NCBI GenBank assembly: GCA_008933995.1
Contig: WARS01000012.1
Location: 5,766,001-5,830,000, forward strand
Length of the DNA: 64,000 nt
Direction of reading: 5' to 3'
DNA from: Datnioides undecimradiatus
Taxonomy: Eukaryota > Chordata > Actinopteri > Lobotiformes > Datnioididae
Shown here: positions 14,166-25,860 of the stretch, piece after piece
How the letters are laid out: each line of letters opens with the position of its first letter
How positions within the stretch are numbered: the first letter of the stretch is position 1
Notes under the pieces: model-generated
The model's database searches: none
Told to the model about the DNA's origin: nothing
Seen by the model: only the letters and a program-made list of their open reading frames with translations
Made by a program: the position numbers and the translations under genes

Positions 14166-14201
14166 TTAGTGTAGTAGTAGTAGTGTAGTAGGTGTAGTAG
14201 T
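14166..14201 (+). repeat. Imperfect GTA trinucleotide repeat
   Basis: Runs of TAG/GTA units with small interruptions (gtagtagtagtagtgtagta). Confidence 0.8.
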
Positions 14202-15679
14202 TTATGTCGATTTTGTTCAGATCCTTCTCTGAGATCTCTTTTTTTGTATTCATGACGCTCACAGTCACGCCACGTTTTGGGTTTTTTTCGCTTTTTTTGT
14301 TGTTTTATATGATATTTGGAGACAATTGAGACAGATGGACAGCAGAGCCACCATTAAGGATCCACAAGGTCACATTCTCAGTATTGTTTTGGAGAATTTG
14401 GATATTTAAGCTACACATACCTATCCCCAGCAGGGCAATTAAAAACACATTGAGCAGACCCCACACACAAACACACATCTCAATTGAAAGCCAGAGAAAC
14501 TAAATTTCATGTATATCAATATAAAGCTTGGGCAAATAAAGGTACAGTTATCAGCACGATGAGTAGTAGAAGACATGCCAGGTTTTTTGTGCTCTAGTTA
14601 ATCAAATCTTCTATGTGTGTATTTACGGCTCACCATTTTTCAGCTGAACCAGCCTGATGGTGACATAACAGACAGAGTGGTTGTTGTGTAATACTCTTCT
14701 TCCTTCTGTGTCATCACCTTCACCTGAGTGAACTTGATATGAAGTAAAATAATCCATCTTCCAGTTCAACTGATCCTCTTAATAAATCTTTTACAAATTA
14801 CCTCAAATACTTTATTAAGACCCTTTCTGAGCAAACTCTGTGAAGGAAAAGCCTATTTGACGTCTGATAGTAGCACTTGTTACAGTGACAAGTCAGTTCC
14901 TGAGTTCGACCAATCAAGCGGTTTCAGTTCCAATTGCTCACATTATCAATCAGAGCCTTTGTTCACTCTCATTGGCAGCAGCCCTGACTATAGTGACATA
15001 TCCGCCCTTTACTACCCTGCAGAAACCCAACCATGGGCTCACAAATAGATTTTCTTGATAGAACGAGACAAAACCGGTGTCAGCTGAAATTCTGCTGCAG
15101 CCGTTGATTCGCTTGAGCAATCGTCTCTTATCTCCTGCAGGGCCAGGGCAGCACTGCCAGCTGTAACCTCACAGAAAAACTCATTTGCTTTCTCAAGGCC
15201 GAAGGTACAAAAGAACATGTTTCACTTTAATGGCTTATGCATTTTTAAAAAACACCTCTTGTACTAAGTGCAAGAGTCTCCGAACGTATTTGTTTTTTTC
15301 ATATCTCGAGTGTCATCTGTGTCCTGCAGTCCAGTTCAGCGATTTCAGACCCCATGGGGACCAGGGAAGAGTGGAGAAACCTTCTGTCCATGCAACAAGT
15401 GTTGTGTATGTTGTGTTTGAATATTTATATATTCAAGCGCTAGATGCAAATGTGCTGTGCCTCGTAGTCTTGTTTAATCCGCTCAGTGACGTCTTTCATC
15501 CTCTTCCTCTTGGTGTTCCTCAGTGCCTCTGCTTTAAGGTTCAGGATCATCAGTAAATCACCGCACATAAATGCACTGCACGTTACTACTGAAAATCAAT
15601 TAGTGCAGTCGATTAGTCCAATATCTTGATGCTGCCAAAGCCAGTACAAACCAGAAATCACCCCATATTTAGCCATGCT

Positions 15680-15900
15680 AGCAGCATGGCTCCAGTGACA
15701 GCAGTGTCAATCTATAAAGGTCACACTGAAATATCTTCTGATTAGGGTGATTTGGTGACTTTTCATGACACCACAATGAAGTTCACATTTGTAGTTTTGA
15801 GTGAAATATCTTTAAACACCAACAGCATTTTCATCCTGAGAATGTTGCATGTTTGTAGTATAAGCATTTATGTCCAAGCCATGTGCTAGCTCGTTTACCT
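15680..15900. mobile_element. Decayed dispersed repeat, copy 1
   Basis: Contains AGCATGGCTCCAGTGACAGC and GGTCACACTGAAATATCTT, then TTCACATTTGTAGTTTTGAG/TGAAATATCTT. It is similar to the copy at 17,627-17,880 and to a well-known fish repeat with the phrases 'ggtccagactgaaatatctcaac' and 'gttcacatttgtggttttgagtg'. No coding capacity. Confidence 0.5.
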
Positions 15901-17626
15901 GTTTTTTAAGCAATTATTAGTGGTATTTTTAATCTAACTATCCTGAATGGGTGCACTAATTATTAAAAAAATTAACTTTTCAATACATTAATGCAACAGC
16001 TTTAACTTCAGGCTCAAAAATAACCATTGAGTCAACAACAATGTGAAGTTTTAGGATATGTTTGTACAACACGGAGCAGAGCAACATATCAGAAACACAG
16101 AGTTGGATTTGGTACCTCTATTCATGTACCAGGTGCAGTTGGAGCCGGCTCCTTAAATTAAATACAGTCTTTAAAAATTACTTTCTTTCTTTAGCCTCTT
16201 TGTATCTTATCTTGCCCTGTCTTTCCAAGCAGCTTTTCTCAAGGATGTCACAAGGTCTGTGTGCTCACTGGTATAGCGATTAAGATATTAGCATGCTGCA
16301 GCATATTGGGATACGTCCTGGGAAATGAATAGTGGACAGAAATCACCAACTGTCTTCAGGCCTTGGGGGAAGAATCATGACCTTTCACTCGTTTAGCTGA
16401 ACTAGGGAGTTTTACCTTGAAACAATAACAGATATATGCTGTGTGGGCACCTCCAGAAGGTCAGCTGAGGCACAAATCCGCTGCAGGCAAAATTCAGAAA
16501 ATGTTCCCAGACAATCAGCACTCTGTGGTTTTATTTAGAAAAGACTGTTTTTGAAATACAGCAAAGCCACCTGGGGAAATCAGGAAATACAAAATGAAGA
16601 TAGTGATGAGAGGAGTCAGTGTCTGTACATAACAGAAATACAAAAGGACATTGTTCAGGTTAATGAATGTTATTTTACTAAATATATGATGTGCCCAACT
16701 GACACTGTCCACAAGAAAATAAAAGAAAGCACAGAAGCTTTAAGTATCCCAGCTATATTATTACAAACATGTTTGTGGTTGTTTGACCCTGTTTGACCTT
16801 TAAGATCAGTACTCAAATAAAGCAACGTGAAGCAGTATGCCTTGACTTTTTCAGGGGAATTCATTCCCTTTCTTGTTAAAAGTTGTGTCAGACTGACCTC
16901 ACAGGCTGACCTCATTGCATTTATTCAGTGGAGGCAATTGCTGTTCAACTCTCATTTCACCTGGGCTGTGAATCTGTTTGATCCATTGGACTTTACATGG
17001 GTCAGCTATACCAACTTTGGTGTTAGCGAACAAAAGTTTTTCTAAGTAAAGGAAATCATTGAGTATGCATTTCACACTTGAAACTTTATGAAGGTGTTTT
17101 CAAATTTTATATATATTTATATATTTTCAAAATAACTCTAGGATCAATTATTAATGATGAGTTATTGATTTTGCTTTCCAGTAAATCTAAGAATAATTGA
17201 ATTTCTAAATTAATGGCTCTATCATGAATGCACTCTGGCCACTTAAAAGACAGCAGCCTCAATGACTGATACTGATAATGAATTTGCAGTGGAAACAGTT
17301 GAATTACACTCTTGTACATGAATAAAGTGATCACATAACACAGGTGTTCAGCAGCTCAGACAGTCTACAAAGCAGAAGTGCATTCAATCTGTTGTCAGTT
17401 CGTACATAGTTAAGCATACACAAGCACTATTTAGAAGGTTAATGGCTCAGCTGTCACCAGCTTGCAACAGAGTAACCACATCACCATTGTTTCTGTGGCT
17501 TTTGTGGTCTTTCAATAAGCTTTTAAACAGTGAGTGCACTAAATATCACCACCAAGCTGAGCTTTTCATTCTGCCTGAAGCTTCATTCGTGTACTGAATA
17601 CCTCTAAACTGAGGGACTTTTAGAGG
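15901..17626. other. Gene-free intergenic sequence
   Basis: AT-rich. Holds a cluster of nuclear-receptor-type half-sites at 16,784-16,913 (separate entry). No gene recognised. Confidence 0.55.
16784..16801 (-). promoter_or_regulatory. DR4 nuclear-receptor element with NBRE
   Basis: On the minus strand the sequence reads AAAGGTCA AACA GGGTCA: two half-sites in direct repeat with four-base spacing (DR4), the first being a perfect NBRE (AAAGGTCA), the monomer site of NR4A receptors. Two more AGGTCA-type half-sites, part of a 9-bp direct repeat, follow at 16,894-16,912. Motif match only. Confidence 0.35.
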
Positions 17627-17880
17627 CATGGCTCTAGTGTTGGCTCTGTCATTCAGTCAGCTTTGGTCCACATTGAAATATGTTGATAAATTTTGAAATG
17701 TTTTAGTTGTTCAGGGTTCCTAAAGAGGTTCTCTATCTTTGGTGGTCTCAAAACTTCTATACCTTGACTGATCATTTCCGTGGCCTTCGTTGTCTTTTAA
17801 TAACCTCGCTATTCATGGCTGGGCTCACAATAGTGCTTTTAGTGCGTTTCCCCTGCTATACTCAGGTCTACCTCTTAAAA
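17627..17880. mobile_element. Decayed dispersed repeat, copy 2
   Basis: Starts GGCATGGCTCTAGTGTTGGC and continues CAGCTTTGGTCCACATTGAA/ATATGTTGATAAA, parallel to copy 1 at 15,680. Reads like an old copy of the same common teleost repeat. Confidence 0.5.
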
Positions 17881-20800
17881 GAGATCTTAATCGCAATGAG
17901 ACTACATGATTAAATAAAGGTTATATACAACTTCCAGTGTCAAAACATGCTGTGCATAGCCTGGGGTCATGATACCAACTATAGGACGACATCTAACCTT
18001 TCACTTTACTTCCAAAAATAGAAATATCATCCTAGTTTTGTCTTTAATCATGTCCTGTTTTTTCATCTCTCACACAATAGAATTTCTGGCAGGAAGCTTC
18101 CTACATGATGCACATTTTCAATGGCCAGTAAAATCTCTGCATTTTTAGGTTCAAATCAGCAGGAAACAACTCCATGAATAAGAGTGTTTTTTCCATACAC
18201 ACTTTTACAGTAAAAGAGACTCAAGGTAAAGTCCTCTGCGGACAAAAAAATCAACGCCAATCCAATCATCCTACTCATAAAAACATCCTCAAAGCTCCAC
18301 TGCTGCTTTTCAATGTTCATGGGCATTTTACTGTCAGAGCATTTTATTACAGATCCTCTGATAAAATTGGTCATTCAATTTTGAAGCTGATTAAACTAAA
18401 ACTAAATTGATTTCAAAGGTTCACTGCAAGCAAATGTGCATTTAAGAATCAGTATGAATTATAAATAGGTAATGATCATATACACCTATGTCTATGCTGT
18501 GGGTATTGTAGCTTTTATGCAGACTGTAGACCAGAGTTTATCATGTTCACACAGAACATGATGAACACACAGTCACCCAAATCTAAGCCTACCCAGACCA
18601 GCTGAAAAAGTGGGTCAGTTTCTTAGTATTTACTCTGTTGATTAAATCATTGAGTAATCAAATCAATCAAGTAATCAAATCTAAAAATTTTCCCAATTGA
18701 TGGAGCACAAGCTTGTATAAGAAACCACAGACGTCCACAGAGCACACAATCCAATTAAGTCCCTCCCAAACACAATTTGTCCACTGTTAATGAAAATGAA
18801 TGTAACCTGCGTCCACACACTGTTTCAACAGCATGATTGTAAAGGATGCAGAGCAGCACAGTTAGTCCAGTCACGTTTACCTCAATGTAAACATGCGCGC
18901 CTGCTGTCAGTGCAGCGTTTAAGTGTCAGTATCGCCTTATTTCCATTTTTTTGTTTAAGACTTGAGGCTCTCGTCTTGAGCAGCTTACAAAAGACAGACA
19001 CAAGAATGAGATCTCGAGATTATGTGGCTGTGGATCCAGAAAACATGTAAATAATTGGTTGTTGTACAGATATATAATGTTAAATTTTGTAAGATAAAAC
19101 TTTCAGCCACCAAGTTACCTTTTTAAATAAAGCGTCATTGCTCTGACAGCTGAGCTGGACCGTCTGTCACCAAGGGCATCAATGTGACAACAGCTGTAAT
19201 GAGATTCATCCCTAAAAGGTGAAATGAGGTCACATTTTTGCTGGATTCAGACATGACAAGGTGTGTTTGTGTGTCCGTGTGTGTGTCCGTGTGTGTGTTT
19301 GTGTGTGTGTTTGTGTGTGTGTGAGTCACAGACTTGTAGCTGACATACTTGTCATAATGTTGATGACACACTTGCCACACGCAGGTAATGACACCACAGG
19401 AAGAAGTCAGTCAGCGAACATCCTGGGTGGCAGCTGTCAGACAGATATTACTGACACTCTGCTGAGCTCTGAAGGACCCCTTGACATGAAGAAGTACCTC
19501 TGTGAACCATGTCCTGAAACATAAGGTGAGGCTACAGGCCAATCATGCTCACTTTGTTTTCACAGTCAGAAAGGAACAAACTTAATCTCCTTGTACAGCT
19601 CTTGATATAGTCAGCGCTCACTGTGAAGCAACATATTCATTTACTTATCAGTGCGCAAGAGGTGCTGAGCTGCAGGCTTATTTCATGTATTTGTGTGTAT
19701 ATATATATATGTGTGTCTCTGGTTTGGTTGAACACAAATAAGCACGCTAAGGTTTGTCAGACACATGCAGTGAATATATATGTTCCCTGGGAAAATAAAT
19801 TTGTAGTTATTGTTTTTTATGAGGCAACATATAAAATATACATTAACAACGTTGGCTGACTTAATACTCTCTGAAACTCATAATCCTTATGACAAGCTGA
19901 AGGAAAAAGCAGGAAGCTGCTGATTTTGTCAGCATTCACAAGCAAATAATATCACCTATCACCTGTTTGCTAATTAAGCTAACATTAGCTCCATGAGGTT
20001 GCTTTGCTTTTTAATGTATCTGACTCCTTTAAAGCGCTAATTGTGAAAAAGGTTTCTAAATGTGTACTAAATACATGATTCATGTGAAAATACTGATGCG
20101 AATGCTAAAAGTCACTGCAGTTTACAGTAGGTCTCAGCAGACACTGGTAACATCATTCTTTTTTTGCTTGTTTTTTGTTTTTAGAAAGGCAGAATTAAAC
20201 AGCACTTATATTAAACTCTTTAAATTATTCAGCCCCCTGCTCACCACTTCAGAATACTGAGAAACCCAAACCCTCACCAGCCTGCTGGGCCTAGTTATGA
20301 TTGCTGCGCAATGATTGGAAAATCCTTGTTCAGGGGAGAACGGTCAATTACCACTGCTAACTTGAATGATGTTTGTTCATCTTTCATGCTTTATATAGGG
20401 TCACCAGCTGCAGCAGGAAATAAGACAACCCACAAATCCAAAACCTCCCTTCTCTGAATAGTTTGGCATGGAATTGGAACAATGCGTCCACAGCCAAACT
20501 AAATAAGTGCTTGTTTTCTATATGCAGTCTGCCTTGTCTTTCTGCAATAGCTTTAACCAAATAAGCTTAAACATCACAGCTTTTTGTTGGCAACAGTTCA
20601 AAAGGTCACCCTTGAAAAAAAAATCAAACGACCAACTTTTTAGTGGAATATTGATTCGTCATGGGAATGATATTCTGAGGAGCAATTTCACTCGCCTGTT
20701 TCCCCTCTGTGGTAAATTAGAGCGTGGCGAGTCTTATCAAGTGCATTTCAGGACATGAGGCATATTGTGAATACTGATGAGAGTGAGGGAGGTGCAGCAT

Positions 20801-22380
20801 CTCCGCCCCAAAAATGGAGCTCAGTCTGTTAAAGGGTAAATCTACTCAATGTAGGAAATCATGCCTACACAGTCTGGTCCTAGGTAATGCCCGAGGTGTA
20901 TCTATATCCATCTTATTAGCAAGTAAATTACTATAATGTTTCTGGAGCCGATTGTGTGTGTCTTGGCCCAACCACAGTGGATCAGATAATTAGATAACAC
21001 TGCATTTTTTACTTCTGGACTTACTGTTTATTTGCATCTGTAAATATGTGCTGTAAAAATGTTTGTCTGTTAAGTGGAATTTCAGTCTAAAGTAAGTTGG
21101 TGCAGTAACCTCCCTGTCACGTAAAACCTGGCTTTAACAACAAACACAACTCAACTCAGGTTTTCTTTCATGCCTCAAGGACGATGACATTGGTTATAAA
21201 AGACAGCTTATTCAGTTTGTAGAATTACACTGTGCTGTATAGGTTTTACCTTGTATATGTGCTGTGTCAAGTCTTGCAAACCAATTCCGGTTAGTTACAG
21301 AAAACCTGCCTCTTTGAAACAATTACTTCACGGTTCAAAAGAGCCAGATGGCAAAGAACCACTCTCTGGAAAAAGCATTTAGCATGAAAAAAGATATTTT
21401 TTATCCTAACAACATCTCAGCTGCCATATTGTCTTGTTATGAGCTCATATGAACATAGTGTGCACACAGCTTTTTGTTCCCTTAAGGGTATTTTAACATG
21501 TAAGGCTCTCTCCTCCTCAGCTGATAATTACCATGTCGTGCAGTGCTGCAGTAACACACGAGAAGAAGTGACACAAGAGGAATGGAAAAGTTCATTCAGT
21601 CTTTGTGTGAGCAGATCACTTGACCCACTTTACTGCCACAACACATTAGACATTGTCTGAAAAGGTCACCGAACCTCTCAAATGACATACTTCTAATACC
21701 CTTTTAGGTTTTATTGGGTCCCTGATAATAAACTTGTCTTGACCTTGACAGAAGATATGGGGTAAGCACAAGGGCACATGATTAGCCACCTCGCCAACAG
21801 ACTTTGTGTTAAAGCTTTTATCTGCTGTGAGGTTTTGTAATAAATGTGCTGCTTGTTTGAAAGATATTTACTGATAACTCCATTAAAAGAGGTCTCTCAG
21901 CTCTGTTTTGGTTTTCATAAAAATGAAATCGGATGAAAATAATCATTGAAAACTAAAATTATACCAGAGGGAAAAAAGATATCTGTATTGTCACTGCAAG
22001 TAATAATGTAACATATGGTTCTTAATGCCAGAGGACAGGACACATTACATTTGCTTTGTAACCACAGATGGCCATCTCCCTCAAAAACTGGGGACTAATG
22101 GTTGTCCCTTAGGTACACGTTGAGTCAGTCTTATCACAGATGGTCAGTACAAGTGTACACGAGGATTATGTGGACAACCTGAAGCAGAGAGCAGTCTAAA
22201 AATTAGAAATTAAATTTCACTCTAAACTCAAAAAGAGTTACATCTACAAAATGTGCCCTGAAGATAAAATGTCAGTTATGATTGAAATGTGCTGTGTGCA
22301 TGACAATTTATTCATGTTTTGTTTTTTGTTTTTTTATCAAAAAGAAGGCATTTACTCCTTTTTTAAGATGAGACTCCTCA
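17881..22380. other. Gene-free intergenic sequence
   Basis: AT-rich with GT-rich tract at 19,261-19,323 and a TA-rich patch near 19,700. A short perfect hairpin (9-bp arms, 5-bp loop) lies at 18,540-18,562. No gene recognised. Confidence 0.55.
19261..19323 (+). repeat. Interrupted (GT)n microsatellite
   Basis: GT units broken by regular CC and TT interruptions, about 60 bp; produces an artificial Cys/Val open frame. Confidence 0.9.
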
Positions 22381-22399
22381 AACAGAGAGAGTGAGCAAG

Positions 22400-22640
22400 G
22401 AATTATAAATTATATGTGCCAGACGGGAATCCTGTCATTGTATTAGTAATCAGTTTTCCTGCCAGAGTGCCAGGGAGTGGACGATAGATACAGTAATTGC
22501 TGTTTTCTGCGTGATCCCCATAGGGACTTGCTGGGTAAATAATGCAAAGCTAATTGATTGGAACTACGCCCAATTGATTGGGATACTGGAGCCAGTGTAA
22601 TAAACTAGGGAAGTCACTGTCATTGCTGTATAAGAGAGAC
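22400..22640. promoter_or_regulatory. Candidate conserved non-coding element with paired CCAAT-type sites
   Basis: Low-repeat sequence containing ATGCAAAG (POU-octamer-like, 22,542-22,549) and two copies of AATTGATTGG at 22,552-22,561 and 22,572-22,581, exactly 20 bp apart; on the minus strand each reads CCAATCA, the NF-Y box. Composition looks constrained, but conservation was not tested. Confidence 0.3.
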
Positions 22641-22665
22641 ATTAGTAAAGGTTAAAACAGAGCCT

Positions 22666-22668
<3 letters not shown>

Positions 22669-22709
<41 letters not shown>
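22669..22709 (+). repeat. (CA)n microsatellite
   Basis: Uninterrupted CA dinucleotides, about 20 units. Confidence 0.97.
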
Positions 22710-22712
<3 letters not shown>

Positions 22713-25460
22713 ATAATGTCCTTTTATTGTTTTACAAAGAAGAATAAATATACACAGTTCTTCCCTCTTCACGCCTACCAGATGTTCTGTAACGTCACAG
22801 CAAACCTTTAATCCAACCTGCTGGCTAAATAAGTGAGCAAATTAATATATTTTTCTTTTGATTAATCAATTTCTGTACCGCAAAACAGGCAGGGTTTGTG
22901 GTGTCACTTCTGTACAACCAACTATTACCCTGATAAGCGAATAATCTGCTTTGTCAAGTAAAGACTAAGAAAAGCATTACCAATTTGTCCCCAACCATGC
23001 AGTGATTAACCTCACCCAGAGGCTGTAAATCAGCCTGGCAGGAGCTGGATAAGAAAGAAGGTTCAGGGCGCAGATGCAGCTTCTGCACAACTTACGTCCT
23101 GGCTTGCACTGCATCATTTTCCCAGAAGACAGACTGGCATTGTGGCCAGTCTGGGACATGTGCACTCAACATTTGTGTGTTTGCCAGATTGGAGAGTGTG
23201 TTTGCTCAGCTGCTGTTTTTTTTTTTTTTCTTGAAACAGGCAAATGTGCGAGACAGCATTTTATTGGTCATTATTCTGCTGCAGTGATAGCAAATCTGTT
23301 CAGAGTTTCAAGTTTGGCAGTCAAATACTTGTAGTCATGACAAGTATTGTGTCCAAAAATCAGAACTAACTGTTTGACCTAAAAAACAATTTGGTGGTTG
23401 TTTTCTTTACCTTCATATGCCTTCAGATATAACCTACAAGACTGTAAAACAGGAGTAGCCTACTGTGCACCATTGGGTGTACTTCTGCATGATAAGTTTC
23501 ATGGAGAGATTGAGTCCCCCAACTAGCTAGAGAGAGTGTGAAAAGTAGTTTTGCAGAGAAGCTAAACAGTTAACTAAAAGTAAGTTGATGGAGGCAATTT
23601 TTAAAAAGCTAAAGGTAATGGATAACAGTTAAAACAGTTAACAAGATTAAAGCAATGGATAAATGATTGAAATATCTAAAAAATAGTCTTAACAATTAGC
23701 TTAATCAATTTATGGTTAAAAAGGGTTAGCAAAAAGTAATAAATATTTGGGTGAAATTGTCAAATTATGGTATAAATATAAATAGTAGCTAAAATTTTAG
23801 AGTCTAATTGAAACATCTAAAAGTAACCAGATGACATTACTTTCAAGTACATGATTTATGAGTGAACTACCTAAATGTAGTAGACGAGCAGGTGAGACTG
23901 GTCCCTAACAGTAATGGATAAACAGTTCAAGAAGGTGTAATGGATACGGGTTGAATCATCCAACTTCTACAACTGTAAGTAGGGAAAATACATCATCATC
24001 TTTCACTGTAACATCCATTGTTATATAGTTCATTTTTAATAATACCCAGTTTAAAAGTAAAATATAATTTTAAAAAAGCCTTGAAGCCTCTGAACTGTAT
24101 CAATTCACCTGTTTCTACATGTGAATTTTGAATGAATGAATGTCATTTCTGCTACACGTCATAACATGTTAGTCCCTTGAAGAAGCACTTAGTTGTAGCC
24201 TCTTTCACTCTAGCAGCCACCATTGTCTCATCCCAGTTCTTATGGGAATTGCTTCCTGGCATCTGGGTATAATAAAAGTTTGAATTATTTATCAAATTTA
24301 GTGAGCATGAAACATCCACCACTCAATCAGCTGTCACAGCACTGTGCTGAAAAAGTCTGTGTGCACAGCTAATCAGATTTATTTGTGTTGGAAGCAGTTT
24401 AATTTGATAGGATACAACTGAACAAATCCCGGAAATGCTGATTGGGAAGAGAATATTAAAGCCAATTGAATTTATCTGCCAGCATGCTGTGAGTTGATAA
24501 ATCTGAGGGGGACTTTAGTCGTTGGAGTTGGAGACAGAAGTTTGAAAATCAACGTTCCTTCCACTGTTACTCATAGTATTGTTAACAGACAATAATTAGC
24601 TGATATCTCATGTGCCGACAAAACCGTCCTACCCAAAAGTTGTGAGAATAATGGAAATCGAGAAGAGGAGCTGAGACATCCGTGTGTCCCAGAAAATATG
24701 TAAATTTTCAAAAAATATGTAAATTTCCTGGGACATGAACAAGTCTTCACTCTCGAGCTTCTCTTTGAAGATTACTAAATTATCCCACATGGTATTTACT
24801 GAATGTGTTACTTAGGTAATCCAGAGAGGGAAGATGAATTAATATGATGAAGACTGCAAACTTTGTGAGCAGTGCAAGGTCTTTTGGAAGATCAAAGGTT
24901 TTAATTTAGCTGGCCGAGGTTGTCAAGTGCCGGAGCAGCATTTTTCCCACATATCAAAGACAGAAAAATGATGGCTTTGTCACACACTGAAGGTCTCATC
25001 TGAATCAAAGCTTGTAGCAGAGCTTGTGTTGTGTGTGTGGGAGGGGTCAATAGACTGTGCAATTTCATCTGAATGCATGATCACCAATATGCACTGGATA
25101 TAAATACACTGGAGCTTTACAGCACAGAAGGAAAATGAAATGGAGGAAATATCTTTTCTGTATTTTTAAGTTTGTCACTGAAAATTCAATCAAAGATGTC
25201 CACTCGTTCTATAATCAGTACACCACTGAAGCCTGTAATAATATGGCTCTTAGGCGTAGTATTTAACCTCATATATTTAGGTCATCCATTTTGTCTAGTG
25301 TTCTTTGTAGACAGATTGTCACATAGCAGAAATGTCTTCCCCAAGCAGTGCTTTTCACTTATTAAAAGATCAATCAAATATTTATTAGACAAGCGCGCTT
25401 CTCACAAGAGACGCAAACATGCTCATAAATCTCCAGCCATGTAGAAGTTCGAATCAGGCC
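22710..25460. other. Gene-free intergenic sequence
   Basis: Very AT-rich at 23,560-24,080. A near-palindrome with internal direct repeat lies at about 24,686-24,734. No gene recognised. Confidence 0.55.
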
Positions 25461-25860
25461 ATAAATGATTCTGTCTGGCTCACTAACTCTTCGCTAAGCC
25501 GAGGATTCCTTCCATTTAAAGCGATGGAGGCCCTGTGAAGACAATTACTCATTCAAAGCAGCAGCAGCCACTCCCGAGGTGCATATTTGCTAATGTGCAC
25601 TGAGTGATTCCGTCTTCACAGTGGTAGGATCGTAACTCAGATGGTTCGGAAAAAGTCTTGGTGGGAAAACCCAATTAGGATGCCAAGAAGGGGCATGTAA
25701 TAAGATTGTCACTCTGTAATGGAGTGACAGCGCTGGTAATAAGGGTGGCACATGTTGAGCGCTCACTCGGAGCAGATTTCAATCAGGGTTGCCCTGGGAA
25801 GCATGATCTGCCTCGAAAAGAGGACACAACACCTTCCTCTGTTGGGTAGATAATCTTGAA
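25460..25860. promoter_or_regulatory. Candidate conserved non-coding element
   Basis: A 400 bp block with balanced composition, no simple repeats and homeodomain-like words (CATAAATGAT, CCCAATTAGG), unlike the AT-rich neighbours. It resembles teleost enhancer blocks in gene deserts; this is a judgement by eye. Confidence 0.25.

Larger units (their letters stand above)
7961..15680. other. Gene-free intergenic sequence with microsatellites
   Basis: Contains several (GT)n tracts, a 24-bp tandem repeat, a strong G-run block at 10,596-10,623, and a repeat remnant at 12,460-12,620 (entered separately). The segments 8,940-9,170 and 11,140-11,260 are less AT-rich and look like single-copy, possibly regulatory, DNA, by eye only. 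No gene recognised. Confidence 0.55.

Noticed and set aside
19261..19524. Cys/Val-rich open frame
   Set aside because: Product of a (GT)n microsatellite read in frame.
25440..25460. tRNA B-box-like GTTCGAATC
   Set aside because: No A-box at the right distance upstream and no cloverleaf can be folded around it.
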